A stretch of 16,151 nucleotides of DNA from positions 1 to 16,151 of the forward strand of contig JBDLJU010000048.1 of assembly GCA_039714215.1 (NCBI GenBank), written 5' to 3'. The stretch is from UBA11579 sp039714215. GTDB lineage: Bacteria; Chloroflexota; Anaerolineae; Anaerolineales; UBA11579. Below are positions 1-7,000 of the stretch, piece after piece (positions within the stretch are counted from its first letter, which is position 1; every line of letters begins with the position of its first letter). A model generated the notes under the pieces. That model did no database searches. It was not told the DNA's origin and saw only the letters and a list, made by a program, of their open reading frames with translations. The translations under genes were made by a program, and so were the position numbers.

Positions 1-936
1 CCTGATCCGCGCATGGAGCGCCTGGTAGGCATCTACCAGCCGAAGAAAACCACCCCGGCGAAGATCAGCTATGCCGATATTGCCGGCCTTGAAGGCCGCG
101 GCCAGGGAGATATCTCCGGTCAGCTGCGCAACGAGATGGGCAAAATGGAAGGCTTTATCCACGTGGTGCGCTGCTTTGAAGACGAGAGCGTCCCCCACGC
201 CGCGGAAAGCATTGACCCCGCCCGCGACATCGCCAGCATGGATGCTGAATTGCTGCTCAATGATCTGATCTCCGTAGAAGCCAAGCTTGAACGTCTCAAC
301 CTTGAGGTGGGCAAGGGCGGCCGCGATAAGACTGAAATTCAGCGCGAGCTGGCGCTGTTTGAGCGACTGCAGGCGCATTTGTCTACCGACGAGCCGCTGC
401 GCATGATGGAGTTGAACGCCGAAGACTATAAACAGGTCAGCGGCTACCAGTTCCTCACGCTCAAGCCGATGCTGATCGTGCTTAACCTTGGTGAGGGTCA
501 GGATGCCCCAGATGTGGCATCCGTGGTGCAGTCTGCGCCGGTGGTGCCTTTGCAGGGGATGCTTGAAATGGAAATCGCCCAGCTGGATACCGAAGAGGCT
601 GAGATATTTTTGTCTGAGTACGGCATTGCAGAACCGAGCCTCAATCGCATGATTCGTGAGTCTTACGATTTACTCGGCCTGCAGTCGTTCTTCACCGTTG
701 GTGAAGACGAGGTGCGCGCCTGGACGGTCAGCCGCGGCGTGCGTGCGCCGGAAGCGGCGGGCGTGATCCACACCGACCTGCAGCGTGGTTTCATCCGCGC
801 CGAAGTGGTCTCCTATCATCTGCTCAACCAATTGGGCAGCTGGAATGAAGCGCGTGACCAGGGGAAACTGCGCGTCGAAGGCAAAGAGTATATAATTCAA
901 GATGGCGATATTATGAGCGTGCGCTTCAACGTATAA
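1..936 (+). CDS. ychF: YchF/OLA1-family nucleotide-binding protein, 5' end missing
   Basis: This is an Obg-related P-loop ATPase/GTPase that binds ribosomes. The reading frame is open from base 1 (P-D-P-R before the first Met at 13), so the P-loop and about 50 N-terminal residues lie outside the window; 311 residues are visible against about 363 for the family. Visible signatures are the DIAGL (G3) motif near 76-90, IHVVRCFED near 160-186, the family-typical NxxE nucleotide-specificity motif (N-L-G-E at 484-495), and a C-terminal TGS domain from HTDLQRGFIRAE to the DGDIM..FNV end. The stretch after DIAGL differs from the Proteobacterial GLVKGASKGEG loop; I recall such a variant in Chloroflexota. 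The methyltransferase start lies 9 bases downstream, so the two are probably cotranscribed. Confidence 0.95.
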   Translation, partial: PDPRMERLVGIYQPKKTTPAKISYADIAGLEGRGQGDISGQLRNEMGKMEGFIHVVRCFEDESVPHAAESIDPARDIASMDAELLLNDLISVEAKLERLNLEVGKGGRDKTEIQRELALFERLQAHLSTDEPLRMMELNAEDYKQVSGYQFLTLKPMLIVLNLGEGQDAPDVASVVQSAPVVPLQGMLEMEIAQLDTEEAEIFLSEYGIAEPSLNRMIRESYDLLGLQSFFTVGEDEVRAWTVSRGVRAPEAAGVIHTDLQRGFIRAEVVSYHLLNQLGSWNEARDQGKLRVEGKEYIIQDGDIMSVRFNV

Positions 937-945
937 AAGGAGCTT

Positions 946-2040
946 ATGTCCGAACTCCCGCTGGACCAGGTGCTGCAAGGGGACTGCATTGAGGTATTGT
1001 CCTCGCTCCCCGCAGAAAGTGTAGACCTGATCTTTGCTGACCCCCCGTATAATCTGCAGCTGCAGAAAGAATTACTGCGGCCAAACCAGACGCGGGTGGA
1101 TCGGGTGGATGACAAGTGGGACCAGTTTGAGGGATATGCGGCCTACGACGCCTTTACCCGAGCATGGCTGACAGCCTGCCGGCGGGTGCTCAAACCGAAC
1201 GGCACGTTGTGGGCGATTGGGACGTATCACAACATCCACCGGGTGGGGGCAGTTTTGCAGGACCTGGACTTCTGGACACTCAACGAAATCACCTGGATCA
1301 AAGCAAATCCAATGCCAAATTTCAGGGGGATGCGCTTTGCCAATGCCCATGAGACCTTACTGTGGGTGCAGAAGAAGCGCGGCGTGAAATACAGATTTAA
1401 CCACCACACAATGAAAGCACTCAACGGGGGCAAGCAGATGCGTTCTGACTGGCTGCTGCCGATCTGTACTGGCAAAGAGCGCCTCAAGGTCAACGGGGAG
1501 AAGGCACACTCCACGCAGAAACCGGAATCCCTGCTCTTCAGGGTAATCACCTCCAGCTCGGACCCCGGGCATGTGGTCTTAGACCCATTCTTCGGCTCCG
1601 GTACCACCGGCGCGGTGGCCAAACGCCTGCACCGCCGTTGGCTTGGGATCGAACAACGGCCGGAGTATGTCGAGCTGGCCCGCAAACGGATTGAAGCAGT
1701 TGTCCCGGATGAGTATGATCAAGAAATATATATGACCCACGAGCCGCGTCGACTGCCGCGTCTGGCATTCGGACGGCTGGTGGAAATGGGCCATCTTCCC
1801 CCGGGAACGGAACTGTATTATCAAAAGGCGCAGGACAAGAAAGCAACCGTACGCGCTGACGGTACCCTGCAGTTGGGCGCGGAGCAAGGCACGATCCACA
1901 GCCTGGCAAAACAGCTGATGGACGGTCCCGCAAACGGATGGCTTTGCTGGTATTATATGGACCCGACAAGCGGAGAGCTGGAAAAGATAGATCTGCTCCG
2001 CGAGCAGGTTCGGAATGAGCTGTATCAAATCGAAGAATAG
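946..2040 (+). CDS. CcrM/HinfI-type adenine-N6 DNA methyltransferase (probable GANTC specificity) with RAMA domain
   Basis: This is a beta-class adenine-N6 methyltransferase: it transfers methyl from S-adenosylmethionine to adenine in DNA. The catalytic DPPY motif is at residues 32-35 (ADPPYNLQ), and the cofactor-binding DPFFGSGTTG motif is at 213-222, giving the beta order (catalytic motif first). The block from YDAFTRAWL through TLWAIGTYHNI, NPMPNFRG and QMRSDWL closely follows remembered Caulobacter CcrM, which methylates GANTC. Residues from about 260 form the C-terminal RAMA domain (VRADGTLQLG, GTIHSLA, NGWLCWYY), also found in CcrM. The length of 364 aa fits CcrM (358 aa). An AGGAG ribosome site sits 5 bases before the ATG. 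No restriction endonuclease is adjacent, so it looks like an orphan, possibly epigenetic or cell-cycle, methylase. GANTC specificity is inferred from similarity. Confidence 0.93.
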   Translation: MSELPLDQVLQGDCIEVLSSLPAESVDLIFADPPYNLQLQKELLRPNQTRVDRVDDKWDQFEGYAAYDAFTRAWLTACRRVLKPNGTLWAIGTYHNIHRVGAVLQDLDFWTLNEITWIKANPMPNFRGMRFANAHETLLWVQKKRGVKYRFNHHTMKALNGGKQMRSDWLLPICTGKERLKVNGEKAHSTQKPESLLFRVITSSSDPGHVVLDPFFGSGTTGAVAKRLHRRWLGIEQRPEYVELARKRIEAVVPDEYDQEIYMTHEPRRLPRLAFGRLVEMGHLPPGTELYYQKAQDKKATVRADGTLQLGAEQGTIHSLAKQLMDGPANGWLCWYYMDPTSGELEKIDLLREQVRNELYQIEE

Positions 2041-2052
2041 AGAAATAGCGTT

Positions 2053-3249
2053 ATGCGAAAAATAATTATTATTGGTTTTGGCTTGGTTTTATTAATCTCA
2101 GGGTGCACGACAACGGCGGATACTTCACCCAGCCATACGCCGACTGCTGCTGCTCTCCCCCTACTCCCCACAGAAACCCCGCTGCCGAGCAGCACGCCGC
2201 TCCCGACCGCCACTCTGGAACCGTCGACCGCGCTGACCGCTACCGTGTGGACGACTGATCCGTATGTCTCGATCATGACCTACCACCAGTTTGCCGCCAA
2301 CCACGCGGAGCGATCGAAAGCATTGAAAGTGCGTTTTGAGGATTTTGAAATTCAACTGAACCGGATGTACGACGCAGGGTTCAGCCTGATCAGCTTAGAT
2401 GATTGGATGTCGGGGAATATGGTGGTGCCGGAAGGCCGCCGCCCCCTGGTCTTCACCATGGACGACCTGTATTTCAACAACCAGCTGCGCCTGGATGAGA
2501 ACGGAGAGCCGCGGCCGGATACCGGGATCGGGATCCTCTGGGAGTTTTACCAGGAGCACCCCGACTTTGGTTTCTCCTGCGCATTGTTCCCTAACCTGGG
2601 CAACAAACTGTTCGCCGATCCATCGAAAGATACCTGGGAAATGGAACTGGCCGAGGCGATTGTCTGGGGGATGGACCACGACTTGATGCCCTACAACCAT
2701 TTTTACACCCACCCACAGCTGGATATTTCTGAACCTGGGGCGATTTTGTGGGAGGCAGAAAAGAATGATATTTACCTGCGTGAGCTGATCACGATGGCGG
2801 GGCGCGAGGATTTGATCCCGGAGTTGGATAATATTTTAGCGCTGACCTACGGGGTATGGCCGCGCGGCAATGGGATCAATGTGATGCTGTCCTATACCAA
2901 CCCTGAGGGTGAACCGGTGCGCGGGGTGATGGAGATTGGTCCGATCTCGGTGGTAGGCAACCAACCGCCGGTATATGCACCGGATTATGATCCAATGATG
3001 ATCTTACGGCACACTGCCAGCCCGAGCTCGATCGATTATTTGATTGAGCATGCCGAGGACTACCCCAGGGCGCAGGCCTGTGATTTGGGGATGGTCCCCG
3101 ACCGCCTGCTTGGGGATGCTGAAGGATTGGGTCAATTTGTGCTTGAAACCGCCACCACCAACGGCTGTGCCGACGGCGTGTACGTGGTCAATGAGATGTT
3201 GTTCAGAATTGACATGGGGAGTGTGGAAGTGTTGGTTGGTAGTCGCTAG
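2053..3249 (+). CDS. Lipoprotein with polysaccharide deacetylase (NodB-like) fold
   Basis: This is a predicted membrane-anchored, extracytoplasmic carbohydrate esterase. A hydrophobic signal peptide ends in a lipobox (LISGC, Cys18), followed by a Thr/Pro-rich linker at about residues 27-66 with repeated TPLP-type units. The catalytic region shows deacetylase-like motifs: YH at 77-78, a strand-DD motif (FTMDD, D137-D138), an HxxxH metal motif (H216-H220 in NHFYTH) and a TYGVWPRG segment (265-272) resembling motif 3. The domain is longer and more divergent than typical NodB proteins, so the substrate is unknown; a glycan or peptidoglycan is plausible. It starts 12 bases after the methyltransferase stop with no clear Shine-Dalgarno site. 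A heptamer repeat runs across the stop codon. The fold call is fairly sure; the activity is inferred. Confidence 0.78.
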   Translation: MRKIIIIGFGLVLLISGCTTTADTSPSHTPTAAALPLLPTETPLPSSTPLPTATLEPSTALTATVWTTDPYVSIMTYHQFAANHAERSKALKVRFEDFEIQLNRMYDAGFSLISLDDWMSGNMVVPEGRRPLVFTMDDLYFNNQLRLDENGEPRPDTGIGILWEFYQEHPDFGFSCALFPNLGNKLFADPSKDTWEMELAEAIVWGMDHDLMPYNHFYTHPQLDISEPGAILWEAEKNDIYLRELITMAGREDLIPELDNILALTYGVWPRGNGINVMLSYTNPEGEPVRGVMEIGPISVVGNQPPVYAPDYDPMMILRHTASPSSIDYLIEHAEDYPRAQACDLGMVPDRLLGDAEGLGQFVLETATTNGCADGVYVVNEMLFRIDMGSVEVLVGSR

Positions 3250-3281
3250 TCAATAGTCGATAGTCTTTAGTCGCTAGTCTA
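3240..3281 (+). repeat. Six tandem heptamers, TAGTCNN
   Basis: Six head-to-tail 7-bp units read TAGTCGC, TAGTCAA, TAGTCGA, TAGTCTT, TAGTCGC and TAGTCTA. The first five bases are invariant and the last two vary. The array begins inside the last codons of the deacetylase lipoprotein, and unit 2 supplies its TAG stop codon. The pattern resembles the short heptameric tandem repeats known from cyanobacteria and other bacteria, but I cannot assign it to a named family. Confidence 0.9.
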
Positions 3282-3339
3282 TTTATTGAATCTTTCACCC
3301 GAAATGCGGGTGTTCCACGATCAACTTATTGTAGAAAAA

Positions 3340-3373
3340 AAGAGATCCATGCCCCGGAGGGTATGGATCTCTT
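3340..3373 (-). terminator. Strong hairpin with T-tract on the minus strand
   Basis: An inverted repeat pairs AGAGATCCATGCCC (3341-3354) with GGGTATGGATCTCT (3359-3372). It is a 14-bp stem with one G-U pair on the plus strand, extended by A3340-T3373, with a CGGA loop. A run of seven A at 3335-3341 makes it a classic intrinsic terminator when read leftwards (T7 after the stem). On the plus strand it is followed by TTGGCACC, with no U-run. No minus-strand gene lies to the right for over 2 kb, so its role is unclear. Confidence 0.6.
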
Positions 3374-3433
3374 GGCACCAGTAATTAAGAGTTTAGATGT
3401 CGTGTTAGTCCGAAATATTACCTGGATGATTGG

Positions 3434-5266
3434 ATGAATTTCGGGAACTGGATCAAAGCGGGGAGTTTTTCTGCCCAATTCGAAGAAACTGCTGAGTTCA
3501 GTTATAATCAGAGGATGGAACGAAAACGGGAAAAGCAGCGGGTGTGGATCGAGCTCTTGCTGGTGATTTTACTGCTGGCGGCATTTATCGCCCCGCGGGC
3601 AGTGGACCTGGACCGCTTCATCACGATTGATGAAGGTTTGTGGATGTATCACTCCTCGCAGTTTTACTACGCTCTGGGACAGCGCGATTTTGAGCACACC
3701 TTCCAGCGCTTTCACCCGGGGGTGACGATGATGTGGGCGGGGACGTTGGGCTTCCTGGATGAGTTCCCGGAGTTCCGCAGTCTGGGGCAAGGCTATTTTG
3801 GCGACGGCCTGCAGCTGGGAGAATTTTTAGAAGCGCAGGGCGTTTCTCCGCTGGCGTTGGTGACCGCCGGGCGGGTGTGGATGATTGCGCAAAATGCGGT
3901 TTTATTCTTGCTGGCCTACTGGGCGCTGCGGCAGTTTATTCCAACGGCTACCGCGCTGCTGGTCTTCACGCTGATTGCTTTGGAGCCGTTTTATCTGAGC
4001 CTGAGCTACATCCTGCAGATGGATGGCTTGATGGCGAGCTATATGCTGGTCTCGATGCTGGCGCTGCTGGTCTACCTGTATGCCTGGGAAGGGGATGAGC
4101 ATGCCGGTAAAAAGCGGGTCTTTTTGCTGCTCTCAGCGGTGACAGCCGGCGGGGCGATCTTGACCAAAGCGCCGGCGGTGTTCCTGGTGTTGTTTACCGG
4201 GTTGATGCTGCTGATCCGCCAGGTAGAAGAAAAGGGCTTTTCTCTCCAGGCTTTAACCCAGCGCATGGTGCTCCCAATGATGATCTGGTTGGCTGCTGCC
4301 GGGGTGGTGATTGTGGCGTTGTGGCCGGCAATGTGGGTCGACCCGCTGGGGATGCTTGGCGATATTTTAGCAAATTCTGCCAACCGGCTGACAGCAGGGA
4401 TTCCCTTCCGTTTGTTTTTTAACGGCGAGACGTTGAATGCCAGAGATTTCGGCTGGAGCTTTTATCCGCGGGCTTTCATCTGGAGAAGCTCTCCGGCGGT
4501 GTTGGTTGGTTTGGTGGTCACGGCGGCCGCCTGGGTGAAGCGCTGGGGCTTGTTCGCTCAAGAAAAGGTACGCCGGATGGCGGTTGGTTTGCTGCTGGCG
4601 GCGTTGTTCTTTATGGTTGAGATGAGCCTGGGCGAGATGAAAATGGACCGCTATCTGATCCCGGTCGGTTTAACGCTGACCTGCGTGAGCGGCCTGGGGT
4701 GGGCGGCGCTGGCGCAGCGGGTTTCAGAGCCAGGGAAGCGTCTGCCGAAATTTAACGGCGTGCGCAGCCGGGCATTAATCTTAATGGCTGTGCTGCTCGC
4801 AGGCTGGCAGCTTACTCAACTGGCGAGTACATTCCCATATTATTATGCGTATTACAATCCGCTGTTGGGGGGTACCAAGGGGGCTGAGGAGATGTTCTGG
4901 CTGGGCTGGGGAGAGGGCCTGGAGCAGGTCGGGGCATACCTCAACGAGCAGCCCAATGCGGAGCAGCTCTCGGTGATGTCGATGCATGCCTATGGGCCGC
5001 TGTCGTATTATTTTGATGGCGAATCGGTTGGTAAACCGTGGCCTGAGGATTTAACTTTCGATCTGATTGAGAATCTGGACTACATGGTGGTTTATGTCAG
5101 CGACCGGCAGACGGGGCATCATCCGCTGATGCTGGAGGTATTGGAACCGCTGGCACCCGAATTTGTGGTGGAGATCAACGGGGTGGAGTATGCGCGGTTG
5201 TATAAGCTGGCGGAAGTCCCCGCGGAGGGATGGGAAATGCTGCGGGCTGGCCTCGCGGGGGAGTGA
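3434..5266 (+). CDS. Multi-pass membrane glycosyltransferase, GT39/ArnT-like (GT-C fold)
   Basis: This is a predicted polyprenyl-phosphate-sugar-dependent glycosyltransferase acting on the outer face of the cytoplasmic membrane. After a basic N-terminus comes a first hydrophobic segment (WIELLLVILLLAAF) and then the short loop TIDEG (D66-E67), the acidic pair GT-C enzymes use in the first external loop. HPGVTMMW (94-101) is typical of the family. Roughly ten or more hydrophobic segments fill the middle, and a soluble domain of about 100 residues ends the protein. The 610 aa length fits. The start is uncertain: ATG 3434 lacks a Shine-Dalgarno site, while ATG 3515 (MERKREKQRV) directly precedes the first helix but has AGAGG touching the start codon. 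Neighbouring the lipoprotein deacetylase, it could modify cell-surface glycans or glycoproteins; the acceptor is unknown. Confidence 0.82.
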   Translation: MNFGNWIKAGSFSAQFEETAEFSYNQRMERKREKQRVWIELLLVILLLAAFIAPRAVDLDRFITIDEGLWMYHSSQFYYALGQRDFEHTFQRFHPGVTMMWAGTLGFLDEFPEFRSLGQGYFGDGLQLGEFLEAQGVSPLALVTAGRVWMIAQNAVLFLLAYWALRQFIPTATALLVFTLIALEPFYLSLSYILQMDGLMASYMLVSMLALLVYLYAWEGDEHAGKKRVFLLLSAVTAGGAILTKAPAVFLVLFTGLMLLIRQVEEKGFSLQALTQRMVLPMMIWLAAAGVVIVALWPAMWVDPLGMLGDILANSANRLTAGIPFRLFFNGETLNARDFGWSFYPRAFIWRSSPAVLVGLVVTAAAWVKRWGLFAQEKVRRMAVGLLLAALFFMVEMSLGEMKMDRYLIPVGLTLTCVSGLGWAALAQRVSEPGKRLPKFNGVRSRALILMAVLLAGWQLTQLASTFPYYYAYYNPLLGGTKGAEEMFWLGWGEGLEQVGAYLNEQPNAEQLSVMSMHAYGPLSYYFDGESVGKPWPEDLTFDLIENLDYMVVYVSDRQTGHHPLMLEVLEPLAPEFVVEINGVEYARLYKLAEVPAEGWEMLRAGLAGE

Positions 5267-5348
5267 TTGATGGAGGTGAGGAATCGTTTCAAAGCTCACC
5301 GAAGCTGCTGACCAACCAGAAAATTTTGGCTGAGATTTGATAATAAGG

Positions 5349-5360
5349 CGAAATATTTCG
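5349..5360. repeat. 12-bp palindrome CGAAATATTTCG within a 20-bp imperfect palindrome
   Basis: CGAAATATTTCG is a perfect dyad. With one mismatch the symmetry extends from 5345 to 5364. It sits in the AT-rich 257-bp gap between the glycosyltransferase and the small unknown gene that starts at 5524. It could be an operator or a weak hairpin. Nothing else in this gap (5267-5523) is clear to me. Confidence 0.4.
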
Positions 5361-5523
5361 GCTTTAAATTTTGATTGTTCATCAGGGTGTTCGGATGCTC
5401 TGTTTATCCTTGCGATTATGTTGTAAAATGAGTGGGTTCAATCCTGGCACCAACACTATTAATTTCATCGGAGCAAACTTGGCAGACTTAAGAAAATACT
5501 TTACTGGTAGTTTGGGGAGATCA

Positions 5524-5868
5524 ATGAAAATTGATAAGATGGATGCAGCCGACTGGGTGCGGGCGGGGGATGGGCAGTTCACTCAGATTGATCCCAAAGT
5601 GGTAGATTTCAAAGGTAAGCTAACCAAATACACGCCGCAGAATATGGATATTTCAATTTTGCTGCGCGACGAGTTAAACTGCACGATCTTGTTCTTTGGT
5701 AAGCGGGTGAATGCCGGCTATCAAGCGGGGGAGGATAAATTGGTGATTACGATCCCAAATGGGCCGCTGAAGGGGTCGGTGGAAATTTACAAAAGGGGCA
5801 GCGGCACAGAAATCAATCTGCTGGTGTTTGGGGGCTACCCGCTTTTTATTCACCCGGCGGGAGTTTAA
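5524..5868 (+). CDS. Small protein of unknown function
   Basis: I do not recognise this 114-residue protein. It starts MKIDKMDAADWV and looks soluble and beta-rich, with alternating hydrophobic stretches (MDISILLRD, CTILFFGKRV, KLVITIPNG) and no signal peptide or membrane helix. The frame is open back to an ATG at 5371, but that extension (MIVHQGVRMLCLSLRLCCK) is low-quality sequence. ATG 5524 has a good GGGGAG ribosome site 5 bases upstream, so I choose it. The gene is followed by a strong intrinsic terminator, which supports expression as a separate unit. There is a convergent lipoprotein gene downstream. Confidence 0.72.
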   Translation: MKIDKMDAADWVRAGDGQFTQIDPKVVDFKGKLTKYTPQNMDISILLRDELNCTILFFGKRVNAGYQAGEDKLVITIPNGPLKGSVEIYKRGSGTEINLLVFGGYPLFIHPAGV

Positions 5869-5894
5869 TCTCTACATAACTAAAAGATTTAAAT

Positions 5895-5922
5895 AGCTGG
5901 GCGCAGGCGCCCAGCTTTTTTT
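5895..5922 (+). terminator. Rho-independent terminator
   Basis: The stem AGCTGGGCGC pairs perfectly with GCGCCCAGCT around a minimal loop and is followed by a run of seven T (5916-5922). It lies 27 bases after the small gene ending at 5868. It also lies between two convergent genes and may act weakly for the minus-strand lipoprotein gene. Confidence 0.92.
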
Positions 5923-5937
5923 GGATTAATTGTGAAT

Positions 5938-6819
5938 TTACTCTGCGGGGGTAAAAACCATGCTCCCGCCATCAGCCCAGAGGTTGAGGTAAAGCTGTCC
6001 GTCCTGGATTAGATAGGAGGCGACTTCACCAAGCAGGGTGAGGAAAGTGTTGTAGTGCGAGTCTGGTCCGCACTCGGCGAGGGTGGTAATTCCCGGCAGC
6101 AAGGTGAGCGAGCTGCCTTCGAGGGTGTAACCTCCGGCGGCGTGGTTGCAGTCTGCTTTGGCGGCATAGCTGCCGTCCGGGTTGAGGGTGAGGGTGTACA
6201 GGGTTGGGTCAGCGATGACGATGTTGTTCAATCCCGCGGTGTCATCAAAACGGATCCACTGCCAGGTGATCTCAGTAATTTCATCGCTTTGCTCCACGGG
6301 GGCGGGAGCAAAAATCAGTTTGCCGCCACCATCTGCAAGGTTAAGTACGAGGTGCTCGCTTTCAACCGTGAAGTCTGCGGCGGAGAATAAAAATGCGAGG
6401 TAGGCGCTGTCCAGGGAATCCGGCGGGCACATTGCCCGGGTGATTGGACCTGGTTCGAAGGCGATCAAATTGCTTTCGCGTGTGTAGCTGCCGCGGGCCT
6501 GGTTGCAGTCTACGGTGGCGTTATAGCTGCCGTCTTCGTTGAGCAGCAAGGTGTACCGGCTGGGGTCTCCGACGAGGATGTTCTCATCTGCGGAGCTGCT
6601 TTCAAAGCGGAGCCACTGCCAGGAGGTCCCAGTGATGTCGATTTCTGCGATGATTTCCTCCGCGTCTCCTTCTTCGCTGGAGTCCGGCATGCCGAGGTTA
6701 AGCTCGTCGTTTTGGTTCTCATCGCCCGGATCGTTTTGCTCTGCGGGCTGGCTGGTGCAGGCGGTTAACCCTGAGAGCAGGATTACCAGGATGATCATGG
6801 TGGGGTTGAACTTTCTCAT
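5938..6819 (-). CDS. Lipoprotein with two tandem META (HslJ-like) domains
   Basis: This is a predicted membrane-anchored lipoprotein. The signal peptide ends in the lipobox LTAC (Cys21). An acidic, low-complexity linker follows (about 22-60, rich in D, E, N, Q). Two META/DUF306-type domains then lie at about residues 62-171 and 182-291. Each has a W-Q-W start, a Y-[LT]-L-x-L-N-x-D-G-S-Y strand, a D-C-N motif and an ADGG..[FM]-[IV]-F end. Each also has a Cys pair exactly 26 residues apart (C105/C131 and C224/C250), suggesting one disulfide per domain if exported. HslJ of E. coli is a single META domain linked to novobiocin resistance and heat shock; the role here is unknown. AAGGAAA lies 7 bases before the ATG. 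The gene seems monocistronic. Confidence 0.85.
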   Translation of the reverse strand: MRKFNPTMIILVILLSGLTACTSQPAEQNDPGDENQNDELNLGMPDSSEEGDAEEIIAEIDITGTSWQWLRFESSSADENILVGDPSRYTLLLNEDGSYNATVDCNQARGSYTRESNLIAFEPGPITRAMCPPDSLDSAYLAFLFSAADFTVESEHLVLNLADGGGKLIFAPAPVEQSDEITEITWQWIRFDDTAGLNNIVIADPTLYTLTLNPDGSYAAKADCNHAAGGYTLEGSSLTLLPGITTLAECGPDSHYNTFLTLLGEVASYLIQDGQLYLNLWADGGSMVFTPAE

Positions 6820-6848
6820 TTTAAATTTCCTTATTTCTACGTTTTTGG

Positions 6849-6863
6849 TCGAACGAAGTTCGA
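6849..6863. repeat. Inverted repeat TCGAAC-gaa-GTTCGA in the upstream region of the META lipoprotein
   Basis: Two 6-bp perfect arms are separated by 3 bases, about 30 bp before the lipoprotein start. It could be an operator or a leader hairpin. The rest of the 181-bp gap (6820-7000) is AT-rich and holds a second dyad (listed separately) and the small palindrome ATTCATGAAT. Confidence 0.35.
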
Positions 6864-6911
6864 TTTAATTTTCACGCATGGCTTGCTATTCATGAATATT
6901 GTTTCTGTTTT

Positions 6912-6928
6912 TTTAACCAGGGGTTAAA
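6912..6928. repeat. Inverted repeat TTTAACC-agg-GGTTAAA
   Basis: Seven-base perfect arms are separated by three bases in the gap after the HAD hydrolase gene. There is no T-run on the 3' side for the minus strand, so it is a poor terminator for that gene. It is an operator-like dyad of unknown role. Confidence 0.35.
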
Positions 6929-7000
6929 CGCCAGGGTGTTCAAAAAAGTTCCCGTTACTTCACAAAGGTTGGTGTGAGAATAGTCCCCTGGAGAATTCGC

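Noticed and set aside
3240..3281. CRISPR-like repeat
   Set aside because: Units are 7 bp with no spacers; a simple tandem heptamer array, not CRISPR.
3296..3312. Hairpin CACCCG-aaatg-CGGGTG as terminator of the deacetylase gene
   Set aside because: The stem is only 6 bp and no T-run follows; too weak to call.
3363..3437. 24-codon open frame before the glycosyltransferase
   Set aside because: The ribosome site is only 2 bases from the ATG and is buried in a strong hairpin; not called as a gene, only noted as a curiosity.
5275..5300. GGTGAG...CTCACC inverted repeat after the glycosyltransferase
   Set aside because: The stem is 6 bp with a 14-base loop and no T-run; likely chance.
5371..5523. 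Extension of the small unknown protein to ATG 5371
   Set aside because: The encoded stretch looks non-coding, and ATG 5524 has a clear ribosome site.
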